Shown here: positions 41,501 through 51,996 of the stretch, in pieces
Layout: the number at the start of each line of letters is the position of its first letter
Numbering within the stretch: the first letter of the stretch is position 1
NCBI GenBank assembly: GCA_037447655.1
Contig: JBBHKE010003285.1
Location: 81,012 to 145,011 of the forward strand
Direction of reading: 5' to 3'
Source of the DNA: Zygnema cylindricum
Taxonomy: Eukaryota > Streptophyta > Zygnematophyceae > Zygnematales > Zygnemataceae
DNA: 64,000 bases
Translations under genes and position numbers: made by a program
The notes under the pieces: generated by a model
What the model was told of the DNA's origin: nothing
Database searches by the model: none
The model's input: the letters and a program-made list of their open reading frames with translations, nothing else

Positions 41501-43017
41501 AACCTCATTATCAAAGCTTGCTGTGAAGATTATGAAGATTCTTTTCCTAGTTCATGTTTCAAACTCCTTTTCATCTAGGACACATGTTGAGACTAGCTTC
41601 TTGGTAAGCTGTGGAATGTAAAGAACGTCTGAGAGTGTTACAATTGAGGCCTTTCCATCAACTAGAACCTTCAAGTCAACAGTTCCAACAAGACTTGTGG
41701 TTTCTACTCTACCATCTCCGTACTCTATATCAACTGTTGGGATCTTTCTCAGTTTAGTGAACCACCGCTTATCTTTGCACATATGCATTGAAGCCCATGA
41801 GTCTATGATCCACCCATCCTCTGGTGGATCCCTCTTATCTCCGAAAGCACACTTTTGTCTCCGTGGAATGTCGCCATGCTTTTCAATGTTTTTCGGATTA
41901 AGAAGAAGCACCTCATGCTCCTCTTCTGGTTCAGTTTTTCCTTCCACTTCCTCATCATGAACTTGAGTCAGGAAAGCCTTTTTCTTTCCTCCATCCGTCG
42001 AGGTTCCTTGACCATCTTTCAGTCGAAGATCTGCAAGTTTGACACAATCTGCCATATAGTATCCCAGTTTCTTGCAGAAGTGACATAATCCTCTTCGAGA
42101 AGTTCCTCTCCCCTGTCTAACAAATCTGCCACCTCATTGTCCTCTTTCACCAAAGTTTCGATAAGGATCTTTCCCTCTCTCCTCATCACGCTTCCGCCAA
42201 TCAGCTCCTGCAGACAATGCTTGAACACTTGGACTACCTCTCCTAAGCTCTATGGTGCTTTCTTTCACTAAAATCATTCCCACTGTGTCATATCAATTCA
42301 AATTGCTATCTCCCATGTCCTGCAATCGGTTAATGATATTCTCATACTCTTCAGGTAGTTTCATCATTAATGTGTTCACTCTTTGTCTCTCGGACCATGA
42401 GTTACCTGCACTCTCTAACTCTCCAAATAATGCTCCTAAATCATTGCAATAATTATTCATACTTCCTCCTTTATAAGTATAAGCTGCAATGTTATTTTCG
42501 GCCAACTCTTGTTGCTGCAATGATCCACTCTTATATTTGTTAACTAGTGATATCCAAATATGAGATGAAGATTTGACATGCATAAGGGGAATGGCAATGC
42601 CCTTTGCTACACTTTTAAGAATTAAGAGCTTAGCAACCTTGTCATTGTAGTTCCACTTTTCATACTCCGATCTTTCGGTCTGAACCCTTGTCGCCGTTTT
42701 TGGTGGTGCTGCTGCCGGTATCGCCTTCGGCAATGGTGTCACTTGAGTTGCAACTCCTCCCTTTTCTCCTTCCATGAAAATCTCCTCTCCTTCCTCATCT
42801 TCATCCTCGGTGATGGTGGCAGCTGTTCTACCAACTGTAGAGGCGGAGGTGCCAAAAAAAACGTGTCCCTCCAAACCCAGGTGGAGGTGGGAATCGAATT
42901 TGTCTAGACACTATGCCCCATAGATGCTTCTCAAATAGTTCTCCCTCCATCGTCATTTCCCAATAAAGAAAATTAGATCCATCAAATATGGGCACCCTAG
43001 AGGGTGGGCCCATAACC
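38597..43017 (-). pseudogene. gag-pol: Element C gag-pol, broken
   Basis: The start ATG lies in the primer site (MGPPSRVPIFDGSNFLYWEM), then a frameshift near 42870. Gag continues at 42293-42874. The zinc knuckle has Tyr for His (CHFCKKLGYYMADC) and the protease motif reads DSWA instead of DSGA, so both are dead. The integrase keeps LWHKRLGHVHLD, HTDVWGPARY and RSDNGKEYT, with a stop before QNGVAE. RT is well kept in a 424-residue frame (39476-40750), including MDIKTAFLHGELEEEIYM and YVDDLLVLS. RNase H (38696-39421) keeps WSDASYGD and FCDNQAAI but ends early. The purine-rich GGAATTAATGGGAG precedes the 3' LTR. Confidence 0.9.
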
Positions 43018-43907
43018 TGAAATTCTGTGGTCTCCATTGACCCACAGAATGAGCAGCCTATGTAAAGCCTCTAAGATAATATTTGACCCTTCTACTTTCC
43101 CGCTGAATAAGCGCCGCCCAGGCACACAAATATTCTGACCACTCTCACCCTTTTGAGGACAAGACTCCCTTGAGTCAAACGCAAAAAGAATCACTGAATT
43201 TGCTCCCCTGAGTAGTAAGTTATGGCTGGTCAAAGATGACCTTTATAGTTACAAGCTCTCTTAGAGAGAGAGGTACCTAAATATTACTAAGTCTCGGTCT
43301 GCCTACTCACGACTACCTACTATTAAACCCTAGTCCAATAGGAACACTATAAAGTACAAGAAGGTACAATGGGCGATGTACTTATTGTACGACCATTGTA
43401 CGACAAGGTCTACAAGGTGACACCTGTCATATCGGAAGCCATGGTTCCTCCTCCCATCTTCTCCTGTATCAAATAATGTGGCGCCACGTGGCACCGCGTG
43501 ACGCTATCTCCGTATGCCGATAAAAAGCTCACTTCGCGTGGCGGCTATAATGCCGGCCGTCCGATCAAAACATATTTTACACGGTTCAGATTCGCGTACA
43601 TGCAGAAATTGCTCCTTTTGGTTAGTCTGCTGTTAATTAGCTGTTGTGTTAATGTTTATATATTTATGAAACCCGTCACGTATATCGTTTCGTAACGCCT
43701 TAATGGTTAAGGCGTTAGGCTATAGAGAATTTAGAGGTCACACGTTCAAATCTAGACTTAGGCATCATTTTAGTAAAATACCCTTAACTGCAAAAACTGT
43801 TACTTTCTAAATATGGCGGCAGCCATGGCGCGCCTTTGATCCTCACTCTCTTTCTTTAAAACAAAACTAAAATAGGGAAGTGAACTATTAATTACCTCTT
43901 TTCAACA
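43003..43907 (-). repeat. Element C 5' LTR with primer site
   Basis: LTR 43018-43907 (890 bp); primer site GGTTATGGGCCCACC at 43003-43017, perfect. The tRNA-like block is at 43691-43767. The sequence on the right returns to the integrase of element B. Confidence 0.92.
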
Positions 43908-44226
43908 GCATGCTAACAGATAAAAAGATAGGAAAACGCTTCTGGGTTGAAGCTATGAACTGTGTAAATTTCATCAAGAATAAAGTTCTTATGTTAGTTA
44001 TAAAAGGAAAAACACCTTATGAGAGATGGGCTGGGAGGAAGACGCATGTATCTCATCTAAAAGTATTTGGGAGTCAATTGTATAGTCTGAATTTTGACCA
44101 AAAAGATTGGAAACTAGATGCTAAGGGAAAGCAAGGATATATAATGGGATATGATGGGGATTTCAAAGGATACCAAGTCTATGATCTCGAGAAGAATGAT
44201 ATCATAAAAGTCAAGCACCTAGCTGT
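43908..44226 (+). pseudogene. pol: Element B integrase, third piece
   Basis: MLTDKKIGKRFWVEAMNCVNF, KTPYERWAGRKTHVSHLKVF, QGYIMGYDGDFKGYQVYDL and IIKVKHLAVV form the stretch just after the integrase core in register with the previous piece. Cut after LAVV by element D. Confidence 0.85.
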
Positions 44227-45226
44227 TGTAATTCTGTTTCCCCCATTAGATCACAAAATTAAGGAAGCCTTTAGATAGCTTTTGGCTAGCCTAATTTCAA
44301 ATGCGATCACTGCTACCCAAGCAGACAAATAGACAATCTGTTTGCAACCCTGTGCAGTCTAGACTTCCTTGAGTCCTTTGCAAAAAGAATCAGTGAAAAC
44401 GCCCAACCAAGCGATTAATTATCAAGTGGCAAAGACGCCAATATTTATACAAACTTGTTGGGAGAGAGGCCGCTACCTCCTCAATCTTGTAATCCTAAAC
44501 CCCTCTCACAACCCCTATCTACTGATGTACGATCCAATCAGAAGACTGTACAGTACAGAAAGGTACTACGGCCGATGTACTTTCTGTACGGCTTGTGTAT
44601 GACAAGACGATGGAGTGGACGTCTGTCTCCTTCATACTTGTCCTCATGCTCTCCAGGTTTTCCTCTTTCCATTAAAACCTTGCCACGTGTTGCCACGTCA
44701 TGTCACGTCCAAAAACCGTCAAGGCGGCCATTACGAGATCCCGAAGATGATGCGGGCCGTTGGATCTAAACCGGCTCTAAATCCCCGCCGTCCAAAATAA
44801 CAAATGTCCGGTACATTTGTTTCGTGCGCACTAAAAACTCAACTAGTTCATATGTCCTTTATTTTCATTCCGTTAATCAGATTAATGATCTGGCTAAATT
44901 TTAAATAGATATCAAACCCAATGTATCCTAACGAACTTCAACGACAGACCGGTAAGAGGTGACTGCTACGCCTCGCTCTGCGGGTCTGAGGTTCGAGTCT
45001 TGCCGGACTCAACCTTTTTGTTAAGAGTGACTTAGGTCACTCTTTACTCCTGCCTATGGAGCTAAGGCAGTCATGGCTCCACCGCCCTCTCTCTCTTTCA
45101 GTGATTGCAACAAATTTGGGGGCTACAGAGAGAGAAGGTGGAGGCAGGCTGCCTACGCTTTTCTTTTAGCTATTTTAATCAATTAAGACCTAGAAAACAT
45201 CTCCCCTAAATCTAATGATTTCAATA
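44227..45226 (-). repeat. Element D 3' LTR
   Basis: 1000 bp. The stem here is CT-rich against GA-rich (about 45087-45098 and 45127-45138) around a loop holding TTCAGTGATTGCAACAAATT, the reverse strand of the shared loop. A tRNA-like block on the plus strand has the best B-box of all, GGTTCGAGTCT (44990-45000). The purine tract AAAATAAGGGGAG (45227-45239) adjoins the LTR. Confidence 0.88.
44945..45012 (+). other. tRNA-like segment, antisense in the D 3' LTR
   Basis: AGACCGGTAAGAGGTGACTG followed 35 bases later by GAGGTTCGAGTCTTGCC. GGTTCGAGTCT matches the Pol III B-box consensus GGTTCRANNCC except for the last base. It lies antisense to the element, at the same relative place as in elements A and C. 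The copy in the other LTR is at about 50243-50310 (B-box 50288-50298). Confidence 0.55.
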
Positions 45227-45239
45227 CTCCCCTTATTTT

Positions 45240-48200
45240 CTAGTCTAATTTTAGTTTCTATTTTAACCAACACTTTTCTTTGCAGTATTTTACCTTGGGA
45301 TAGGGCACAGGTTTTTTCATCATATCAGCCACCATTTCCCCATCACCCCTATACACAAGATTCACATGAGCCAACCTTTCCCTCACAAACCCACCTTATA
45401 TCCATGCTAGCCTTGAAATGATAGCATTATTGCAATTGATTTCAACCTGATAATCATAAACCACTTCATGCACTCCCTTCTTTATATACCCAGCTCTTGC
45501 AATAAAGACTTAACCCACATCAGCTCTTTCACAGCAGAACAAGAGGCCATGTACTCAACCTCCACAGTGGACTGAGCAACCACCTTTTGTTGCTTGGTAC
45601 TCCAGCCGCAAACACCTTCTCCCACATATAACACATATCCAGAAGTGCATTTTCTCATAGGTGCCTCCCCATAACTGGCATCACTCTAAGTAGTGATGTC
45701 AGTGTGCTCCCCTCCGAAATGCAACCACAAATCCCTAGTTCCTACCAGGTATCTCATAACTCTCTTTGGTGCCTCCCAGTCTCTCTTTTTAGGGTCATTA
45801 AGACTCCTACTGAGCACTCCAACTACTGCCGCTATGTCCGGTCTGGTAAAATTCATAAAGTATATTAAACTTCCTACAGCATGTCTGTAAGGGATGGACT
45901 TCGTAAACTGTCTCTCTTTTGGACGCATCCGACCATCTAGCATTATCACTCCTCTCTGTGCACTCCCATCCCTTACTTTTTTCAAGTCCATGGGAGTGGT
46001 ACAATTTTTTGCATTTTCCATCTCAAATTTCTCAAACATTTTTTTTTAGCTTCTTTTTGAATAAGTCTGATTATCCTCTTCCCCCCTATCTCTTTCCATT
46101 TGCATTCCCAAAATATATTTACCCTCCCCTAAATCCTTCATGTCAAATCTGCTTTCAAGATCTTTTTTTAGCTTTTTTATCTTTTCGACCTTCACCGCAA
46201 ATCATCATAAATTGGGTGGAAGACAGGTTCGCACCTCAAACATTTAAATAGAATGGTCAAAATGTATCCGGATATATCCCAGACCGGTGAGAAACTCATA
46301 TATTTTCTTATTCCATTGTTTGGGAGCCCTTCAGTCATAGAAGGACTTTATGAGTCTGCAGATTTTGCTTTCTCTCTCTCTTCTACAAATTCTGGGTTCG
46401 CAAAGATTTCTTCCTCTAGTTCACCGTTGAGGAAGGCGTTCTTAATATCCATTTGGTGTTTTTCCATGTCTTCCGCTACCGCTAAACTAAGGAAAATCCT
46501 TAGAGATGGGAATCAAACCACTATTGCAAATGTTCTTGATAATCTATCCCCTATTTTTGAGTAAACCCCTTTGCTACCAACCGTGATTTATATCTCTCAA
46601 TAGTATTATCTGGGTTTAGTTTCAGTTTAAACACCCATTTTCACCCAATGGGTTTTCTATCCGGAGGATAGTACACCAGCTCCCAAGTATTTCCTTCCAT
46701 GATTAAAGCCATCTCATCATTTATGGCTCTAACCCATCTATCTTTCTCCGAACTATCCATTGCCTCTGAGTATGAATGTGGCTCATCTGGGTGAGATAGC
46801 TTTGTTACCTTGTGAGCAGCCTGCTTTTCTTGTAGTTTTTTGGTGCTCCTTTGTCCACTCTCAAAGTCCAAAGCTGGAATGGAGGGAAGTCTTGGATTCC
46901 TCCGTACTGGCTAATCAGCTCCCCTCTCCATGGAAACCGGTTCCGTCTCCTCTTCCTCTTCCTCCTCAGAGTGTAGAGAAATATAAAGAGATTCCGGTAT
47001 ATTTCCCTCATCTTGGATCACCCCTGAATCTGCAATTATGTTTTCACTTTTGTCTTTTTTGGGAAGATCTGAGTCCTCCTCACTCTCGGACGCAAAACTG
47101 ATTTTTATTTTCTTAGTGTATTTGAATGGATCAAAAGACTTCCCTTCATCCATGACAACCAGATGCTTTACCACAATGATATCTTGTTTAGCTAAGTCAT
47201 AGATTCTATATCCTTTAACATCCTCATCATATCCGACAAAATATCCCGGTTTTCCCTTAGCATCTAGTTTCTTGTTTTCCTATCTGTGTCAAGACAGTAA
47301 ACTTGACTCTCGAATACTTTCAAGTGCGAAATATGCGGTTTCCTCCCAACCCATCTCTCATAAAGTGTCATTCCTTTAACGGCTAGAGTGAGGACTCTAA
47401 TCTTAATGTAGTTAGCACAATTTATGGCTTCTGCCAAGAATCTTCTACCTATTTTCTTGTCATCTAACATGCTATACACACTATCTCCCAAAGTCTGGTT
47501 TAACCTCTCAGCTACCCCATTTTGTTTTGGATTATTCGGTACAGTTTTTTGATGCTGAACTCCCTCATCTTTCAAATTTTCCTCAAACTAGTTAGAGGTG
47601 TACTCTCCCCCATTATGACTCGTTATTCGTTTAATGGGGGTTTCGTGCAATTTCTCACTCCTGGCTTCGTATTCTTTGAAGTACTTTGGTGTTTCAGACT
47701 TAATTTTTAGGAAGTAGACTCTAGAATATCTGGACCAGTCATCAGTAATTGTCACCATATACCACTCCCCCCCAATCGAGGGCACTCTTGCTGGTCCCAA
47801 GATATATGTATAGACTAGATCTAGTACTTTCTCACCTCTATATGTGGCAGTTTTGGGAAAGGGGAGTCTGTGAGCCTTACCTTGGGCACAACCACTACAA
47901 TCATCCATCATTTCATTATCCCCAAATTGAATGCCTTCTACTACACTAAGCTTTTTCATTTCCCTCAGCCTATCAAAATGCACATGCCCCGACCGCATAT
48001 GCCAGATCATCAAGCTCAAGACACCTCTAGAGTAAGCACTCTTCTTTTCATTACTCAGGTTAAGCTTAAACATTTCTTGGCTACCCTTATATGCTGTGAA
48101 GTAGACTTCATCTCCATACTTAGCTCTAAAGACTTTTTTTCTAGTGTCATCTAATACAGAAGTAGACACTTGATTTTAACTCAGCCGAGGAATGTGGAGA

Positions 48201-49507
48201 ACATTTGAAAAAGTGAGAATAAAAGTCTTACCCTCCACTAAGACTTTTAGATCTACCGAGCCCACTAGATCTGTAGTAACTACTCTCCCATCCCTCCCAT
48301 CCCCATACTCTATTTCTACAGTACGGATCTTTCTTAGCTTCGTGAAGAGGTGCTTGTCACGCCACATATGCATGGACGCACCTGAATCGATGATCCATCT
48401 TTCCTATGGAGCTTCCCGAATGACTCCAAGAGCACCCTTTTTTTTCCAAGGATCTCCTTTTCTTCCAGGTTCTTGTCAAGGAGAAGCTCCCCATCCTCCT
48501 CTTCAGAGGACTTGTGCTCCTCGATCTCTCTTTTCACTCGTGTGACCACAAGTGCCGTCTTCTTCCCTTCGGAAGAACCCCCTCCACGGTTTTCTTGGAG
48601 CCTCAGCTCCGACAGCTTGGTGCAATCAGCTCTGAAGTGTCCCGACTTTTTGTAGAAATGACAAAGACCCTTTGGGGGCCAAGGTTCTCCAGATTGGTCT
48701 CTCTCTCCTCTGAATTTGTTGTATGGTTTCTTCAGATCCTTCCTCCAACAGACCGTTCCGGCAGCTAGAGCTTGACTCTCACCTCCTCTACCGATCTCAA
48801 TAGTGTTTTTCTGCACGAGTATCATTCAACCCACGGTGTTCCACTTCCAAGAACTGTCATCCATTTCTTACACTCGGTACACTATGTTTTCATACTCCTC
48901 AGGCAACTTGATGATGAGGGTGTTGACTTTCGTCCTCATTGTACCTGTCCATCTGGCACTCTCCATCTCCATATACAGACAAGAGAGGTCATTTCAGTAT
49001 TCTAACATCTTCCTTTCTTTGTAAGTAGATCTCCCCAACCTTCGCTTTGCCAGCTGGAGCTCCTAAATGGTACCAGCTCTATAGATCTCAACTAAAGTCA
49101 TCCATAACTCCTCGGCCTTGAAGATGTGAAGATGAGAGGTCACCAACGCTTGAGTGAGGTGCCTCAAAATGAAATGTCTGGCATTCATGTTGGTAAACCC
49201 CCACATCTAAATGTCTTTTTCTTCGATCATCACGACCACCGCTCTGGGTGGCGTGGCAATAGGAGTAAGAGGTGTCTCCTTTTTTTTTACCTTTTTGGAC
49301 ACACTGCTGTCCCCATCGTCTGTCTCGTGCGTTGGAGCTGATACTCCTGCAGAAAACCTCACTCCACCAAACCCTGATGGGGTCCCCTGAGATGGAAGTT
49401 TCACTTGTCCACTAACAATACCCCAGTATTGCTTTTCACAAAGTGCCCTTGTCATCATGGCTTGCTAGTAAATGAACCTAGATCCGTTGAAGATTGGCAC
49501 CCTAGAG
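45240..49507 (-). pseudogene. gag-pol: Element D gag-pol, broken
   Basis: Minus strand, in order: gag N-terminus (SGQVKLPSQGTPSGFGGVRF), zinc knuckle CHFYKKSGHFRADC with the second Cys replaced by Tyr, the post-protease segment LFTKLRKIRTVEIEYGDG, integrase with DCSGCAQGKAHRLPFP but YTYILGPARV where HTDIWGPA is expected (first catalytic Asp lost), ITSHNGGEYTS (second Asp lost), NGVAERLNQT (Glu kept), then linker, worn RT (about 46060-46640) and the RNase H beginning (45686-46039). No frame exceeds 200 residues. Confidence 0.85.
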
Positions 49508-50524
49508 GGTAGGCCCATAACTTGTAATTTTGTGTCCCCCCTTAGATCACAAAATTAAGGAAGCCTCTAGATAGCTTTTGGCTAACCCACTTTCAAATAG
49601 GATCACTGCTACCCAAGCAGACAAATAGACAATTTGATTGCACCCCTATACAATCTGGACTCCCGTGAGTCCTCAGCAATAAGAAACACTGAAAACGCCC
49701 AACTGGGCAATTAATTATGAAGTGGCAAAGATGCCAATATTTATACAAACTTGTTGGGAGAAAGGCGGCTACCTCCTAAATCCTCTAAGTCTTAAACCCC
49801 TCTCACAACCCTTATCTACTAATGTACGAACCAATCAGAAAACTGTACACTAGAGAAAGGTACTATGGCTGATGTACTTTCTGTACGGCCTATGCATGAC
49901 AAGGCCATGGAGTGGACGTCTGTCTCCTTCAAACTTGTCCTCATGCTCTCCTAGTTTTCCTCTTTCCACTTAAACCGTGCCACGTGTCGCCAGGTCATGT
50001 CACGTCCAAAATCCGCCAAGGCGGCCATTACGGGATCTCGGCAATGATACGGGTCGTTGGATCTTAACCGGCAATAACTGCCCACCGTCCAAAATAACAA
50101 ATGTCCGGTACATTTGTTTCGTGCGTACTAAAAACTCAACTAGTTTCTATGTCGTCTATTTGTCATTTTGTTTATCGGATTAATGATCTAGCTAATATTT
50201 AAATAGATATCAAACCCAATGTATCTTAACGGACTACTATAACAGACTAGTAAGAGCTGACGGCTACGCCTCGCTCTGCCGGTCGGAGGTTCGAGTCTTG
50301 CCGGACTCAACCTTTTTGTTAAGTGTGACTCAGGTCACTCTTTACTCCTGCCTATGGAGCTAACGCAGTCATGGCTCCACCGCCCTCTCTCTCTTTCAGA
50401 GACTGCAACAAATTTGGGGGTTAGAGAGAAAGAAGGTGGAGGCAAGCTGCCTACACTTTTCTTTAAGCTATTTTCATCAATTAAGACCTAGAAAATATCT
50501 CCCCTAAATCTAGTGATTTCAACA
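49508..50524 (-). repeat. Element D 5' LTR with primer site
   Basis: LTR 49523-50524 (1002 bp). The primer site (49508-49522) reads AGTTATGGGCCTACC on the minus strand, two changes from the consensus; its ATG is kept. Confidence 0.85.
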
Positions 50525-51033
50525 ATTGCTATGAATGAAGGGAAGTCAATAGATCCCTTCAAATACTGTAAGACAATCAGAATCAGATTTGACTAAGTAA
50601 GTGAGGAAGAGTCAATTTTTTTTGAAAGGAATGCCAGTCATTAGATTCTTGCAAATTTGGAAGAAACTCAAACCGAGGAGACTCCGATGAATCTGCAAGC
50701 TCCAGTATTGTCCGAGGACATGGAGGAAGAGGAAGAGGAGCTAGTTCCCCATAGATAGGGGAGCAAATGAAACGGTTTGGAAAAACCCGAGATTACCCTC
50801 TATTCTAGCTTCTTAATATGAGGGAGGACAAAGGAGCAGCAAGAGGCTGCAAGAAAAACAGGCAGCTCACAAAGTAATACAGTTGTCATCAGTAAACACG
50901 CACCTCACAAGTTAACAAAGTTGTCACATATTGATAACAGTGAAGAGTCCAGAAAAAGACAGATGGATTAGGGCCATAAATGATGAGATGCCTTCCATTA
51001 TGGAAGCCAATACATAAGAGTTAGTGAACTGTC
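50525..51033 (+). pseudogene. pol: Element B linker before RT, fourth piece
   Basis: MNEGKSIDPFKYCKTIRI, then stops, an acidic stretch, remnants of RRSSKRLQEKQ, and RWIRAINDEMPSIMEAN before LVNC, where element F begins. A local duplication of about 41 bp is visible near 50867-50935 (two versions of GCACCTCACAAGTTAACA). The remaining pol of B is absent. Confidence 0.75.
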
Positions 51034-51996
51034 TGTTGAAAAAGGTATTTTATATTCTATCTCTTTAGTCTATGGTCTTACTACAGTCCTTATACTTGTC
51101 GTAGTTACTGAGGACTGGTAGGCAGTCATGGTTGCCTCAGGCAAACAAAGTGATATCATAAGACACAGCCCTTGCAAAAGATAGGCGGTCAAAACCAGGA
51201 TTTGATTCTATGAACTTCCGGATGACCAACGTACGGCATAGCCGTCTATCTTATCCGGCAGTTCTTGATGATGCGTTACGTGTATGGTATGTGATAAATA
51301 TTTAAAAAAAGACGCGACGGCATATTCCATTTGATAATTTACAAAACAAAATGAACATGAAAACAAACTAGAGCGCACGAAATACTGGGACGCACGAAAT
51401 AAACGAAACGACATTGAATTTCAACGGATGAAATCAATTTTCGTTTGATATCGACGGCTCACAGAGGAGCCGGCATACGTGAATAGACATTTGGCGGTTT
51501 GCGGAACTAATGTCGGTGGATGACACGTTGCGAGCTACAAATGGACAGCGGATATTGCTGGAGGGCAACTACGACTTAAGAACTGAGAGACGTTAGTAGA
51601 GCGGTCATGCCGTACTATGGCCGTACAAGAAGTACACGCGGCACATGTTCCTTCTTTAACCTTACAATCTTTTGATTGGTTAGGTACACTAGTAGTAGGG
51701 GATTCAGAGAGGGAGTTTAGGACTTAGACAATTTTGAGGCACCTCTCACTGAGAGACCTTTTGTATTCATAGGCCGTTTTTGGCCAGCCATAACCTAATG
51801 CTCAGTCGAGCAATTTCAACGATTCTTTTTATTGTGGAGTTAAGGGAGTCTAGGCTACACATGGTTGTATTTGGTCAAAGTTTTTGCGTGTCAAAGTGGC
51901 ATTTAATTTATGGGAAAGTCAAAAAAGGCAAATATTACCCTATAGGCTTCATATAAGCTAGACATTCTGTAGACCAATTGAGGTCACACAGTTACA
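51034..51996 (+). repeat. Element F 5' LTR
   Basis: 963 bp, TGTTGAAA to GTTACA. Stem CTAC-AGTCCT pairs with AGGACT-GGTAG (51081-51090, 51111-51121) around the loop TATACTTGTCGTAGTTACTG. Antisense B-box-like GGATTTGATTC at 51198-51208. The hairpin is worn (GAGTTAAGGGAGTC). Primer site AGTTATGGGCCCCACC starts at 51997. Confidence 0.82.

Larger units (their letters stand above)
37707..43907 (-). mobile_element. Element C: copia element, decayed
   Basis: 6201 bp with 890-bp LTRs, perfect 15-base primer site (43003-43017) and the target duplication GCATG (37702-37706 and 43908-43912). Its LTRs differ at about twenty positions by eye, so it is older than A and G. Its pol is broken into several frames. 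It interrupts the integrase of element B. Confidence 0.95.
44227..50524 (-). mobile_element. Element D: copia element, heavily decayed
   Basis: About 6.3 kb with LTRs of 1000 and 1002 bp. It interrupts element B between KHLAVV and MNEGKSIDPFKY. The duplication is not clean (GCTGT on the left, ATTGC on the right); a decayed GTTGC with a small deletion on the left would fit. Gag-pol has many stops and shifts, so D is old. Confidence 0.88.
28305..51033 (+). mobile_element. Element B: old copia element, host of four insertions
   Basis: The plus-strand pieces 28305-29889, 36324-37706, 43908-44226 and 50525-51033 join in register into one gag-pol. Between them sit A, C and D, and at 51034 F begins. 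Each break falls inside a codon block that continues after the insertion. The B sequence ends in the linker just before RT (LVNC) and its RT, RNase H and 3' LTR are absent from the window. Stops and shifts are frequent. The 5-bp flank on the left is ATAGA; the right flank is lost. Confidence 0.85.

Noticed and set aside
44222-44226. Perfect target duplication for element D
   Set aside because: The flanks GCTGT and ATTGC do not match; only a decayed GTTGC is possible, so I left it as uncertain.
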